Assembly: GCA_937951415.1 (NCBI GenBank)
Contig: CALFBW010000287.1
Location: 1-43,713, forward strand
Origin: an uncultured Chitinophagales bacterium
Lineage (GTDB): Bacteria; Bacteroidota; Bacteroidia; Chitinophagales; UBA2359
DNA: 43,713 nucleotides
Direction of reading: 5' to 3'
Shown here: piece by piece, positions 1 through 8,523 of the stretch
How the letters are laid out: every line of letters begins with the position of its first letter
How positions within the stretch are numbered: the stretch's first letter is position 1
Made by a program: the position numbers and the translations under genes
The notes under the pieces: generated by a model
What the model saw: the letters and a program-made list of their open reading frames with translations, nothing else
Database searches by the model: none
Told to the model about the DNA's origin: nothing

Positions 1-1
1 T

Positions 2-406
2 GGCCTATTTAGCAATGCCAATGATATGGCGAAGATTATGCAAATGTTTCTAGAAGGAGGTTCTTATGGCGGCGACCTATATTTCGAGCCGCATACGGTA
101 GAGATGTTCTCCAGCAAGCATGGCGTAAAGGGACGTCGTGCTTATGGTTTTGACAAGCCTGAACCAAAAGCTGACAGTGGACCTTGTGCAGATCAAGCGC
201 CTCTTTCCAGCTTTGGACATACTGGATTCACCGGCACAATGGCATGGGCTGATCCAGAAAATGATATGATTTACATTTTCCTATCCAATCGGGTTTACCC
301 AGATAGTCAAAACTTTAAATTAGTTCGAAACAACATTCGTACACGTATCCAAGAAGTCATTTATTTGGCACTTAAGAAAGCCAAAAAGAATTCTAAAAAA
401 GGCTAG
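2..406 (+). CDS. Serine hydrolase (beta-lactamase family), C-terminal fragment
   Basis: The reading frame is open to the left edge, so only the last 134 residues are seen and the true start lies outside the window. The first visible residues, GLFSNANDMAKIMQMF, match the conserved segment of class C beta-lactamase/DD-peptidase-like hydrolases. GHTGFTG further on corresponds to their third active-site box (HTG/KTG). The ending, with FLSNRVYPD and then RTRIQEVIY, is typical of the beta-lactamase-like half of the long Bacteroidota proteins that fuse a family 3 glycoside hydrolase to a serine hydrolase. That fusion is inference, because the N-terminal part is not here. The likely role is in peptidoglycan or muropeptide turnover. 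The next gene, recX, is convergent. Confidence 0.75.
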   Translation, partial: GLFSNANDMAKIMQMFLEGGSYGGDLYFEPHTVEMFSSKHGVKGRRAYGFDKPEPKADSGPCADQAPLSSFGHTGFTGTMAWADPENDMIYIFLSNRVYPDSQNFKLVRNNIRTRIQEVIYLALKKAKKNSKKG

Positions 407-423
407 TTACCACTTAGCTTTTT
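395..423. terminator. Possible bidirectional terminator
   Basis: An A-run followed by GGCTA, then a short loop and TAGC followed by a T-run, can form an A/T-rich stem with one bulged G. It overlaps the stop codon of the left-edge hydrolase gene and lies between two convergent genes. The G+C part is only four pairs, so the call is weak. Confidence 0.3.
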
Positions 424-458
424 ACTCCTTCGATTCCTATCCTATTTCCTATTTCGCC

Positions 459-968
459 TTACAATTCCTCTTCCTGTTCTTCTTCCTTCAATCTACTGAT
501 GGCAGCCATAACTAAAGGCTTCTCATAACCTCGCCCTATCAAGAAATCGTGCACCTTCTTTTTGCGTTTAAAAACATCTTCGACCAATAAAGAAAGCCGC
601 CATTTATTTTCTGCTAAATCTTGGATTGTTTCGAGATAATGCGCTTCTTCAATTTGAGCAAAGGCAGCTTTCCAATGTTTTTCAGGAACACGTTTTTGCC
701 GCAAATGCTTTCGGATTTTTATTTTGCCCCACTTTTTTATTTCCCATTTACTTCGAACAAAATTTAAAGCAAATCGGTCTTCGTCCCAAAAGCGATGCTC
801 TTCCAATAAGATAATAACAGCTTCCTGTGTGATAGCATCTGCTTCGAGTTTTTCCAGTTTCTGTTGAATCTCGTACAAGCAGCGATCTTGATAAGCGCAG
901 TAGTGCTGTAGCTTCTCCAGCACTTCTTCGGCTGTTAAGGGTTCCTCTCTTTGCTTTTTCTTTCTCAA
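459..968 (-). CDS. recX: RecX-family regulatory protein
   Basis: A 169-residue, highly charged, helical protein with the three-helix repeat pattern of RecX, a modulator of RecA filaments in recombination and the SOS response. Recognisable stretches are the first repeat (CLYEIQQKLEK), the second with FWDEDRFALNFVRSKWEIKKWGK and the IRKHLRQKRVP segment, and a third ending in GRGYEKPLVMAAI. Length is normal for the family. The start is a TTG (966-968): an in-frame TAA lies a few codons upstream and there is no ATG near the N-terminus. The gene is convergent with the left-edge hydrolase and divergent from the MFS transporter. recA is not in the window. Confidence 0.85.
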   Translation of the reverse strand: MRKKKQREEPLTAEEVLEKLQHYCAYQDRCLYEIQQKLEKLEADAITQEAVIILLEEHRFWDEDRFALNFVRSKWEIKKWGKIKIRKHLRQKRVPEKHWKAAFAQIEEAHYLETIQDLAENKWRLSLLVEDVFKRKKKVHDFLIGRGYEKPLVMAAISRLKEEEQEEEL

Positions 969-1075
969 GAATGCTTACTTATATTTTTAGAATGTTACTC
1001 CCTCGCAATTCGGACTGAACCGACTTTTATGCTAAGGGATTCACCTTATCTTCACGCTCCGTTACACAGGAATTC

Positions 1076-1083
1076 CAAATATA
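1076..1083 (-). promoter_or_regulatory. TAnnTTTG -7 element, possible recX promoter
   Basis: TATATTTG on the minus strand fits the Bacteroidota -7 consensus. It lies about 108 bases upstream of recX, right against the MFS start codon. No convincing -33 TTG is seen, so this is tentative. Confidence 0.3.
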
Positions 1084-2385
1084 TTGAAAAACCTCAGAGC
1101 TATCCTGCTTTTATTTTTGGCAAACACCATTTCTGGTTTTTCGCAAGGCATTACCGTCATCGCCATTCCTTGGTATTTCAGCGATACCCTTGACAGTCCC
1201 GGCTTATTTGGAAAAATCTACATGGCTGTAACTATCGTATCCCTTTTCTGGGGCTTGTACGTGGGAACGCTTGTTGACCGCTACAATCGGAAACATCTCT
1301 TTTTATTAGAAAACTTAGCGGGTGCATTTATTCTATTAACTGCTTCGGCCTACGGATTCTATGCAGGGGAAGTTTCTGTGGCTTTGGTTTCTCTAGTCTT
1401 TGCTTCTACTTTTTGGATTTACAACATTCACTATCCCACATTGTATGCTTTTGCTCAAGAAATTTTGGAGCGCGATCAATACCAAAAACTGGCTTCTTAC
1501 ATTGAAGTTCAAGGTCAGTTAACGACAATGATTGCTGGAGCAATGGCAGCCATTTTATTAAGTGGAGCATCTAGTGGAAACTTTGAATTCTTAGGACAGG
1601 AATACCCAGCACCATTTTCTTTTGAGGCATGGTCGCTTCCAAAGATATTTTTATTAGATGGCTGCACCTATCTTTTATCCTCACTGGTGATAGCATCTAT
1701 TGCATTTGTCCCCCTGGTGAAGCGATACAAAGAAGGCGGCGGCGTAATAGCACAACTAAAAACGGGAATAGAATTCCTGAAAGTCAATCCCAGTATTTTT
1801 CTTTTTGGAAATGCGGCCTATTTCATTTTTGTCACCATCATGGTGGCGAATTTTTTCCTATTCCCCAACTTAATAAAGAGTGTCTTAAATGGCAGTGGTT
1901 CCGACTATGCCATTGCAGAAATGGCTTATGCACTAGGTGCGATTGGAGCAGGTCTGTTTGTTCGTTACATTTTCAATAGAACCAATTACGTAATGGCTTG
2001 TATTGTTTTAAGCTTACTAGGTGCTGCTGTTTTCTTCAGCATCAGTTATGGAGTAAGCATGATGGGTTTACTCGTTCTTATGGCTTTTCTAGCACTTTCC
2101 AATTCTGGTTCTCGGATCATGCGAATCACCTACTTAATGGAACGCATTCCCAATCAATTCATAGGACGAGCGGGAAGTGTTTTTCAAGTAATAAATGTGG
2201 TCTTCCGAATAATTCTCATAGGAAGTTTTTCCTTGGCATTTTTTACTGAAAATATTTCATACGCTTTCTTCATCTTGGGCTTTGGCGCTTTCATCGCAGC
2301 ACTTATTCTTCTCAAAAACTACCGCACTTTAGTGAATCTAAAATCCTGTAATCTACCAGAACAAGCGAAATCCGAGCAACTGTAA
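1084..2385 (+). CDS. MFS transporter
   Basis: A 433-residue, very hydrophobic protein with the layout of a 12-helix major facilitator. It has an N-terminal helix with ANTISGFSQG, a loop between helices 2 and 3 with YVGTLVDRYNRKHLF (the GxxxDrxxRk motif A of MFS proteins), a central soluble stretch near residues 205-225, and a second hydrophobic half. It resembles the MFS_3/enterobactin-exporter-like subgroup; the substrate cannot be told from sequence. The start is TTG at 1084, chosen because no in-frame ATG lies upstream and the next Met falls well inside the domain. It is divergent from recX and convergent with the T9SS cargo gene, with a 17-base gap there and no visible terminator. Confidence 0.85.
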   Translation: MKNLRAILLLFLANTISGFSQGITVIAIPWYFSDTLDSPGLFGKIYMAVTIVSLFWGLYVGTLVDRYNRKHLFLLENLAGAFILLTASAYGFYAGEVSVALVSLVFASTFWIYNIHYPTLYAFAQEILERDQYQKLASYIEVQGQLTTMIAGAMAAILLSGASSGNFEFLGQEYPAPFSFEAWSLPKIFLLDGCTYLLSSLVIASIAFVPLVKRYKEGGGVIAQLKTGIEFLKVNPSIFLFGNAAYFIFVTIMVANFFLFPNLIKSVLNGSGSDYAIAEMAYALGAIGAGLFVRYIFNRTNYVMACIVLSLLGAAVFFSISYGVSMMGLLVLMAFLALSNSGSRIMRITYLMERIPNQFIGRAGSVFQVINVVFRIILIGSFSLAFFTENISYAFFILGFGAFIAALILLKNYRTLVNLKSCNLPEQAKSEQL

Positions 2386-2402
2386 AGATTTGCTTGTTTT
2401 AT

Positions 2403-5400
2403 TTATTGCTTCACCATTTTCATGCTCAAGTGTTCTTGCAAACTACTCATCTCCAAAACATAGACTCCACGGCTCAAATCGGCCAAATTGATTTTCACCT
2501 CATTAAATCCTTGCTGCAATTCCACGGGAATCTCGTAAACCAACTTCCCGTCCGTTTGATAAATACGTAAAGTTTCTTCGCTTTCTCCTGTAGTTAAAAC
2601 CAGCAGTTCTAGCAAGTCTTCTACCGGATGAGAGCCTTGCATGCTCCACTCATTTCCTATTGCATCAATCGTCACACAAACTTCTCGCGTTGACTGTACC
2701 GCTCCATAGATATTGTACTGATCAATTCGGTAGCAATGATCACCGGGTCCTGGGCTGTGAACGGCATCACGTAACTCCCCGGCAGATTCTGGATCAACGG
2801 ACAGACTAAGAAACTCCGTAAACTCGCCTCCGTTCATCGAATGCATTAAAGAGAATCGGTCGTTGTTGTATTCCGCAATAGTTTGCCAAGACAGATAATT
2901 TTGTTGATTGTTTGTTTCCACGGTAAAGAAATCCCATTCCACACTTTTTTCTAAACTTGTGTCATCCAAAAGAGGATCCGCAATTCGCAAGAAACGATTG
3001 GTGGTACGACTGTAAGGCACTGCAAAATCCTCGTAAACTTCCGTTTCATTTTCGATGAGCGTTCCTGCCGGCAAACCAGGAAGAAGATCAATAGTAAACT
3101 TCACAAACACTTGTTCAGCAATTCCTAAGGTATCTTGCCACACCCAGCCTAAAACATTATCCTCAACGATTCGATAGTCGACTTCTATCTCTTCTTCTTG
3201 TGCTACCAAGGAATAGGATAAACTTGTTATGTCTAAGTGTGGAGAAAAGTGTTGGCGAATTTCCAAACGATTAATTTTCTCACCCGTCAAATTCTGATAG
3301 ACAATTTTGTACTCGATAGATTGATCACGTTCTATCAAATGTTCCTCTCCTACCCCTGCAGGATAAGAAATTTCATCAAAACTATCGAGCTGATCGCTAA
3401 GCTCAAAACAATCAATATCTACAAATAGATCATTGTCATCTTGAGGAAAATCGGTAACAAATCCTGTGCTGTAGTCCTCTTGTCCTTGTGGCACACATGC
3501 TTCTAAAGTCACGCTGGGGAATCCATTGCTTGGATGCCCTTCCGATTGCTCCACATCCACACGAATCGTTTGTCCTGTTAATGGGCGAACAATTTCAACA
3601 AGCTCTCCTTCTTCTAACTCAATGGGGAAAACTATTCCTAAAACATTATCTTCTACGATTCGATAGCGCGCGACATCCGTCATGTCATCACCGACATTCT
3701 GAATCAAAATATAAATACTATCGGCGCTACAGTTCGCGCTTAAGCGCAAATCAGAACCATCCCAATCAGTACTTCCTGGATTACAAAAATCCGCATCCAC
3801 TTCTTTTGCTTGAACAATAAAAGTGCGCAGTGGATCTGCATCGCAAGACAAAATCGCGTCAAAACTAATTCGACCGCAATCAGCTGGATTCAGTGAATCA
3901 ATATCAAAAGCAATCCCTGCTTCCGTTTCTGACCAAGTTGTACTAGCTCCTACGATGGTTAATTCTTCGTCCATCAGTACTTCAATCGCAGTTAAATCAG
4001 AAGGAATCGTTCCAGCATTACAGAACTGAAGTTCATAAGTAGAAACGGAACAAGGATTCATACTTCCTGTGCTTAGCTCCAGTGCCAAATCTGAACATTC
4101 GTAAACATCCGTTAGAAATAAATGCTGGATTTCCATAATGGTCCCATCAGCCTCTACCACTAGATCTCTGGTACAAGGTGATAGTTCCCAAGCTTCAGAA
4201 GCCGTGTGTATTTCAACTTGAAAGCTACCATTTGGCAAATCGATTTCGTAGCGACCTTCAAAATCTGGGCGTGTATATAAACGAAAATTATCATTGTAAA
4301 ATTCAACAACAATGTCACTCAAGCGAATTCCAGCATCAGCAACACAATCGCCATTGTAATCAGGAAATACAAAACCGCGCAATTGATTAGTATACTGTAA
4401 ACCATCTTCGTTTACTTCCATCAAGTACCCGTCTTGCTGCCCAAAATTACCCTCGTCCACGTGTCCTGTAATAAGGAACCCTTTCGGGCTCTGCTGCACA
4501 CTACATCCCACGCCTGTGCTGCCAAAAATGTCATACTTCAAACTCCACATTTGAATACCTGTGGTAGGATTGTGTCTTGCCAAAAAGACTTGCCCATCTT
4601 GACGCCCTGTCATCAAAATATCACCATTATCTGCTTCAGCAAGAGCAATCCCTCTTCCTTCAAAACCAGTAACTGCTATATTTTCTTCTATCCACAATTC
4701 TTCCAAGTCCGACCCATGCTTGGAAACAAAAGCCATGCATGTATTCTCAGGCTGTCCAGTTTGCTCAGATATGAGATCTCGACAAATTTGACCAGTAATA
4801 GCAAAAGAGCCGTCCGACAATTGGATCACATCTTCAATTGCTTGGCTCACTTCGTCAATCTCAGGTTGCCAGCGGTCCAACTCGTTCTCTAAATCGGCGT
4901 CAAACAAAACCAAGGCTGGATCATTTATCGGCTCTCCCAAAACATCTCTGGTATTGAAACCACCAGAAAGCACATTTCCACTCGCGGTTAAAACCAAACT
5001 ATTTCCTTCGATACTATTAGCAATGGCGGTATCTTTTACCAAAGAACCATCGAGCGCTAATGTTCCCAATTGCATTTCACCATCAAGAGAGCCGGTAAAA
5101 TAAAATACGGATTCGTCTGCAGCTGCCACAGCATCACTTGCGCTGCTGGCGCCATCTTGAAACAAGGTGTTTTCCCAAATAAAATTACCCGCTTGATCGA
5201 GCAAGACAAAGTATGCATCTGTAAAACCTGTGCTGAATTCGTTTCTTCCAACAACTAGGATATCTCCGTTTTGCTTTTGGTAAGAGTTAAAAGCAAGATC
5301 ATCGTTACTATTTAGATTCTCAGAATCAATTTGTGTACTCCAACGCAAGAGCCCGTCGGAAGTGAAACGCTTTACAGAAACGTCAAAATTGTCGCCATTA

Positions 5401-5564
5401 GATTCATCAAAACCCACAACAATCAAATCTCCGTTTGGAGCAATTTGAACTGATCTGGCATAATCTTCACCACCCCCTCCAAGCAACTCTGTCCACGACT
5501 GAGCAGTCAATGAAGCTGGTAAGCAAAGTGCCAAAAGAACTACAGCAATTATTAAGCGATTCAT
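2403..5564 (-). CDS. Secreted T9SS type A cargo protein, multidomain
   Basis: A 1053-residue protein with a clear signal peptide (MNRLIIAVVLLALCLPASLTA, cut near residue 21). Residues about 22-390 contain repeated units such as GDLIVVGFDES, GDILVVGRNE and GDILMTGRQD, typical of beta-propeller-like repeats. A carboxypeptidase-regulatory or SdrB-like domain follows (GFVFPDYNGDCVAD, about 400-470), then DUF11-like and DUF7619-like beta domains (PAGVGEEHLIERDQSIEY). The last 80 or so residues, with RIYQTDGKLVY, LSRGVYVLEM and KMVKQ, form a type A C-terminal sorting domain, which directs export through the type IX system and cell-surface attachment or release. The substrate is unknown. It is transcribed alone, divergent from the 467-residue protein. 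It carries an internal 30-base duplication. Confidence 0.85.
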   Translation of the reverse strand: MNRLIIAVVLLALCLPASLTAQSWTELLGGGGEDYARSVQIAPNGDLIVVGFDESNGDNFDVSVKRFTSDGLLRWSTQIDSENLNSNDDLAFNSYQKQNGDILVVGRNEFSTGFTDAYFVLLDQAGNFIWENTLFQDGASSASDAVAAADESVFYFTGSLDGEMQLGTLALDGSLVKDTAIANSIEGNSLVLTASGNVLSGGFNTRDVLGEPINDPALVLFDADLENELDRWQPEIDEVSQAIEDVIQLSDGSFAITGQICRDLISEQTGQPENTCMAFVSKHGSDLEELWIEENIAVTGFEGRGIALAEADNGDILMTGRQDGQVFLARHNPTTGIQMWSLKYDIFGSTGVGCSVQQSPKGFLITGHVDEGNFGQQDGYLMEVNEDGLQYTNQLRGFVFPDYNGDCVADAGIRLSDIVVEFYNDNFRLYTRPDFEGRYEIDLPNGSFQVEIHTASEAWELSPCTRDLVVEADGTIMEIQHLFLTDVYECSDLALELSTGSMNPCSVSTYELQFCNAGTIPSDLTAIEVLMDEELTIVGASTTWSETEAGIAFDIDSLNPADCGRISFDAILSCDADPLRTFIVQAKEVDADFCNPGSTDWDGSDLRLSANCSADSIYILIQNVGDDMTDVARYRIVEDNVLGIVFPIELEEGELVEIVRPLTGQTIRVDVEQSEGHPSNGFPSVTLEACVPQGQEDYSTGFVTDFPQDDNDLFVDIDCFELSDQLDSFDEISYPAGVGEEHLIERDQSIEYKIVYQNLTGEKINRLEIRQHFSPHLDITSLSYSLVAQEEEIEVDYRIVEDNVLGWVWQDTLGIAEQVFVKFTIDLLPGLPAGTLIENETEVYEDFAVPYSRTTNRFLRIADPLLDDTSLEKSVEWDFFTVETNNQQNYLSWQTIAEYNNDRFSLMHSMNGGEFTEFLSLSVDPESAGELRDAVHSPGPGDHCYRIDQYNIYGAVQSTREVCVTIDAIGNEWSMQGSHPVEDLLELLVLTTGESEETLRIYQTDGKLVYEIPVELQQGFNEVKINLADLSRGVYVLEMSSLQEHLSMKMVKQ
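3148..3177. repeat. Intragenic direct repeat, copy 1
   Basis: This 30-base stretch matches 3637-3666 at 28 of 30 positions. Both copies encode YRIVEDNVLG in the T9SS cargo protein, 163 codons apart. This copy lies in the DUF7619-like domain. Confidence 0.9.
3637..3666. repeat. Intragenic direct repeat, copy 2
   Basis: Partner of 3148-3177. It encodes the same YRIVEDNVLG stretch, in a domain where a similar YIVIEDNVL-type strand is, from memory, usual for related Bacteroidota proteins. This copy is therefore the likelier original. Confidence 0.9.
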
Positions 5565-5756
5565 AGGGAGCTTTTTTCATCAATGACTTGATAGCTCAAA
5601 GATGAATAGGAAACAGGTTTTTTGAAACGACTAATTTGATAATTTGTCACAAAGAGGCTACCTCCAATAGCAAATTTTAGGACTGATAATGAAGGACTTA
5701 AAGAGACAATTTGTCTAAAAAAGTCTGTATCTTTTCTTCTCCTAAGTGGACAATTT

Positions 5757-7160
5757 ATGAAAAAGAGCAAGCTTTTAGATGTCTTTCGCAGTTTAGAAGG
5801 AAACCAAATACGATTGTTAGGTGAATTTTTAGATTCTCCATACCACAACAAAAACCAATTAGCTTGCAAACTTTTCAAATATCTAGAACGCTGCTATCCA
5901 GACTTCAAGGACAAGAAAATCGAAAGAAAATTGGTTTTTTCTAAGATATTTCCCAAGGAGCCGTACAACGATCTCAAAATGCGGCACCTCTTTTCGCTGC
6001 TGTTGAAGTGTACAGAGGAGTTCTTGATTGCCGAAGCTCAAAAAGAAGACCCCACACTTTCGAACATCCTCCTTCTACAAGAATATCGAAAACTCAAGCT
6101 ACAGAAGCACTTTTCAGCCACTCTGAGAAAGATCAGTGATTTACGAAAGAAAAACAACAAAAAAGGCATTCAGTATTTCTATCACTCCTATAGAATTGAG
6201 CAAGAAGTAGAGCTTATTGACTCTCTCTTTCAAGAACGACGGAACGAGACTAATCTGCAAAATGTTTCGGATCAACTCGACGCATTTTATGTAACCAGCA
6301 AACTAAAACAAATCTGTGAAATCGTCAGTTATCAACATTTATTTAACCAAGAATATGAGTTAAAGATGATGCAAGAGATTCTCGACCATTTAGAGGAAAA
6401 CCACTACCAGAATCCTGTCATCAACATTTATTACTATGGCTTTCTTACTTTAAAAGAACCCGAAAATCGCAATCATTTTTTGCACCTAAAAAAGGAGCTG
6501 ATTCAGCACCAACACGAACTTTCTAGAGACGAGTTAGCAGATGCGCATGCCTTGGCGCGAAACTCAGTCATCCGGAGAATGAATCTGGGTGCAAAGGTTT
6601 ATCAAGAATTGCTGGACTTATACAAACTTGGTTTAGAAGTAGGAATTCTGTTAGACGAAAAAGGCGAAATGAGTCCTGCCTCTTTCAAGAACATTGTCGC
6701 GGTGGGATTAAGAGTAAAAGAGTTTGACTGGGTAAAAAGTTTTATTGAATCTCATTCAATAAAAATAAATACACAAGAGCGTGATAGCTATAGAAAATAT
6801 GGAATGGCGCGTTGGCATTTTGCCAATGGCGACTATGAGGAGGTTATATTCTTATTGAATCAAATTAACTACGCTGATATTTTCATGATGCTCGATTCAA
6901 AGGTCGTGTTGATGCAAACTTACTATGAGTCGGAAGAATTTGATGCTCTAGAAAGCTTGTTGGAAAGTTTTAATCAATTGTTGATTCGAAAAAAAATCCT
7001 CGGCTACCACAAAGACAATTATCGAAACACAAGCAAATTTATTCGTCAGTTGATGAACTTGAACGGGTATGACCGACAGGCAAAAAATTTAATGCAAAAG
7101 AAAATCAAGGAAACTAAAGCTGTGAGTATTAGAGAATGGTTATTATCGAAGCTGGTTTGA
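5757..7160 (+). CDS. Conserved helical protein of unknown function (Saprospirales-type)
   Basis: I do not recognise a named domain. The 467-residue product is almost entirely helical and charged, with no signal peptide and no membrane segment, so it is probably cytoplasmic. The N-terminus (LLDVFRSLEGNQIRLLGEFL, then SPYHNKN and LFKYLERCYPDF) recalls a family I associate with Lewinella-like genomes, where several paralogs seem to occur. The C-terminal half (YGMARWHFANGDYEEVIFLL, YYESEEFDALESLLES) has TPR-like helix pairs, which suggests a protein-binding scaffold. It is transcribed alone, divergent from the T9SS cargo gene across a 192-base gap, and ends 8 bases from the convergent smpB. The start is the ATG preceding the KKSKLLDVF stretch. 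Confidence 0.7.
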   Translation: MKKSKLLDVFRSLEGNQIRLLGEFLDSPYHNKNQLACKLFKYLERCYPDFKDKKIERKLVFSKIFPKEPYNDLKMRHLFSLLLKCTEEFLIAEAQKEDPTLSNILLLQEYRKLKLQKHFSATLRKISDLRKKNNKKGIQYFYHSYRIEQEVELIDSLFQERRNETNLQNVSDQLDAFYVTSKLKQICEIVSYQHLFNQEYELKMMQEILDHLEENHYQNPVINIYYYGFLTLKEPENRNHFLHLKKELIQHQHELSRDELADAHALARNSVIRRMNLGAKVYQELLDLYKLGLEVGILLDEKGEMSPASFKNIVAVGLRVKEFDWVKSFIESHSIKINTQERDSYRKYGMARWHFANGDYEEVIFLLNQINYADIFMMLDSKVVLMQTYYESEEFDALESLLESFNQLLIRKKILGYHKDNYRNTSKFIRQLMNLNGYDRQAKNLMQKKIKETKAVSIREWLLSKLV

Positions 7161-7168
7161 CCCAGAGG

Positions 7169-7627
7169 CTAGTATTCTCTTTTAGCTCTATCTATTTCTC
7201 TTTTCTGTTGTTTGTCTTTTAGGCTATGACGCTTGTCGTGCATTTTCTTACCTTTCGCTAAGGAGATTTCCAACTTCACAAATCCACGCTCGTTAATGTA
7301 CATTTCAATTGGGACAATCGTAAGGCCTTTCTCTTTCAGTTTTGCTTCGATTTTACGAATTTCTGCTCTTTGTAATAAAAGTTTCCGCTCTCTCTTCGCC
7401 TCCACATTATTATAAGAGCCTTGTTGGTAATAGGCAATATGCACATTCTTTAACCACATTTCGCCATTGCGGATGTAACAGAAGCCGTCAGACATATTGA
7501 CTTTGCCCAAACGGACTGATTTCGCTTCGGTCCCTGTAAGAACAATTCCAGCCGTGTATTTCCCCACAAGGTTGTACTCGAAGGTTGCCCGTTTATTTTT
7601 AATCGATGTCTTTACAAATTTCATCAT
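7169..7627 (-). CDS. smpB: SsrA-binding protein SmpB
   Basis: A 152-residue SmpB, the partner of tmRNA in trans-translation, which frees ribosomes stalled on mRNAs without a stop codon. The diagnostic segments are all present: KNKRATFEYNL at the start, AGIVLTGTEAKSVR, NMSDGFCYIRNGEMWLKNVHIA, then REAEIR-like LLLQRAEIRKIE and the basic C-terminal tail KGKKMHDKRHSLKDKQQKRE, which enters the mRNA channel. Length is normal. Two Met codons stand in tandem at the start. A TAnnTTTG element lies 25 bases upstream in the 47-base gap to the alpha/beta hydrolase gene, so smpB probably has its own promoter. The tmRNA gene ssrA is not visible in the window. Confidence 0.97.
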   Translation of the reverse strand: MMKFVKTSIKNKRATFEYNLVGKYTAGIVLTGTEAKSVRLGKVNMSDGFCYIRNGEMWLKNVHIAYYQQGSYNNVEAKRERKLLLQRAEIRKIEAKLKEKGLTIVPIEMYINERGFVKLEISLAKGKKMHDKRHSLKDKQQKREIDRAKREY

Positions 7628-7652
7628 AGCAAACTGATCAATGGGAAGACGG

Positions 7653-7660
7653 CAAATTTA
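7653..7660 (-). promoter_or_regulatory. TAnnTTTG -7 element upstream of smpB
   Basis: TAAATTTG on the minus strand matches the Bacteroidota -7 consensus exactly and sits about 25 bases before the smpB start. No good -33 TTG is seen at the usual distance. Confidence 0.5.
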
Positions 7661-7674
7661 GTTCCCTTTTCACT

Positions 7675-8520
7675 CTAATATTTAAAAAATGCCAGCGTCG
7701 CTTTCACCGCTTCCTCCAAACATGGCGGCAATGAATCCGATTCCCAAGGATGTTTTGCACCGAAAGTGTGATCACCGCCCTCAATAGGCCGCAACACATG
7801 TTCAGCTTGTGCAGCTGCTAGTTCTTCTGCAGCCGAGAAAGGAACGACAGTATCTTTATCTCCGTGAACAACCAACAAGGGCTGAGTTAAGTCAGCAACC
7901 GCTTTCGCAACATCGAGCTCCGCCTTTCTAGCATAGTAGTCAGCATAAATCTGCCAATAAAGCGGCATATCTTGCCCCGTCCGGCCATTTCTTAAGTAGT
8001 GTACTCCAGCTTTTTCCCAAGCTTCCATCAAGTCTTCACGAAAAAATCTCCCAAAGGCGGCTACAGAGGCCCAAGTCGCCAATTTACGAACACGAGCATC
8101 TTTCCAAGCTTTTAATAAAACTGCTCCTCCTCCTCTACTGTGCCCAATCAAATGCACTTCTCGACGAACGAGTTCATTCAAGGGAATTCCTATGTTTCCA
8201 TTCGCCACCCAATCAATCACCTTTCCGAGGTCAATCTGCTCCCTTGAGAAATTATTATTTCCAAAGGCTTCTAAATCTCCAAAATTGAGCGGATCATCGA
8301 TCGTGGTTCCATTGTGTGAGAAGTTAAATTTAATAAAAACGACTCCAGCACGAGCAAAGGTTTTTCCCATCAAATCCCATGCGCCCCAATCTTTAAAACC
8401 CTTAAGGCCGTGCGCAAAAATGACCACCGGTTTTCTAATTCCATCTTGCACATGGTACATATCCAACAACAGTGGTCGAGCATCTGCACCTTCAATCTTA
8501 ATGTTCCGAATGATGTTCAT
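7675..8520 (-). CDS. Alpha/beta hydrolase (serine esterase/peptidase-like)
   Basis: A 281-residue alpha/beta-hydrolase fold enzyme without a signal peptide. The oxyanion region is VVIFAHGLKGFKDWG (residues 32-46). The nucleophile elbow is GHSRGGG with Ser128. The acid is probably Asp223 in HGDKDTVVP, and the base is His251 in GGDHTFG, so the catalytic triad is complete. It resembles the Bacteroidota group of prolyl-oligopeptidase or dienelactone-hydrolase-like esterases; the substrate is unknown. Its ATG lies 3 bases after the pcm stop codon, so the two genes form one transcript. Confidence 0.85.
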   Translation of the reverse strand: MNIIRNIKIEGADARPLLLDMYHVQDGIRKPVVIFAHGLKGFKDWGAWDLMGKTFARAGVVFIKFNFSHNGTTIDDPLNFGDLEAFGNNNFSREQIDLGKVIDWVANGNIGIPLNELVRREVHLIGHSRGGGAVLLKAWKDARVRKLATWASVAAFGRFFREDLMEAWEKAGVHYLRNGRTGQDMPLYWQIYADYYARKAELDVAKAVADLTQPLLVVHGDKDTVVPFSAAEELAAAQAEHVLRPIEGGDHTFGAKHPWESDSLPPCLEEAVKATLAFFKY

Positions 8521-8523
8521 GTC

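Noticed and set aside
5561-5878. 105-codon minus-strand frame
   Set aside because: It lies over the 5' end of the plus-strand 467-residue gene and the divergent control region, and its sequence has no protein-like pattern.
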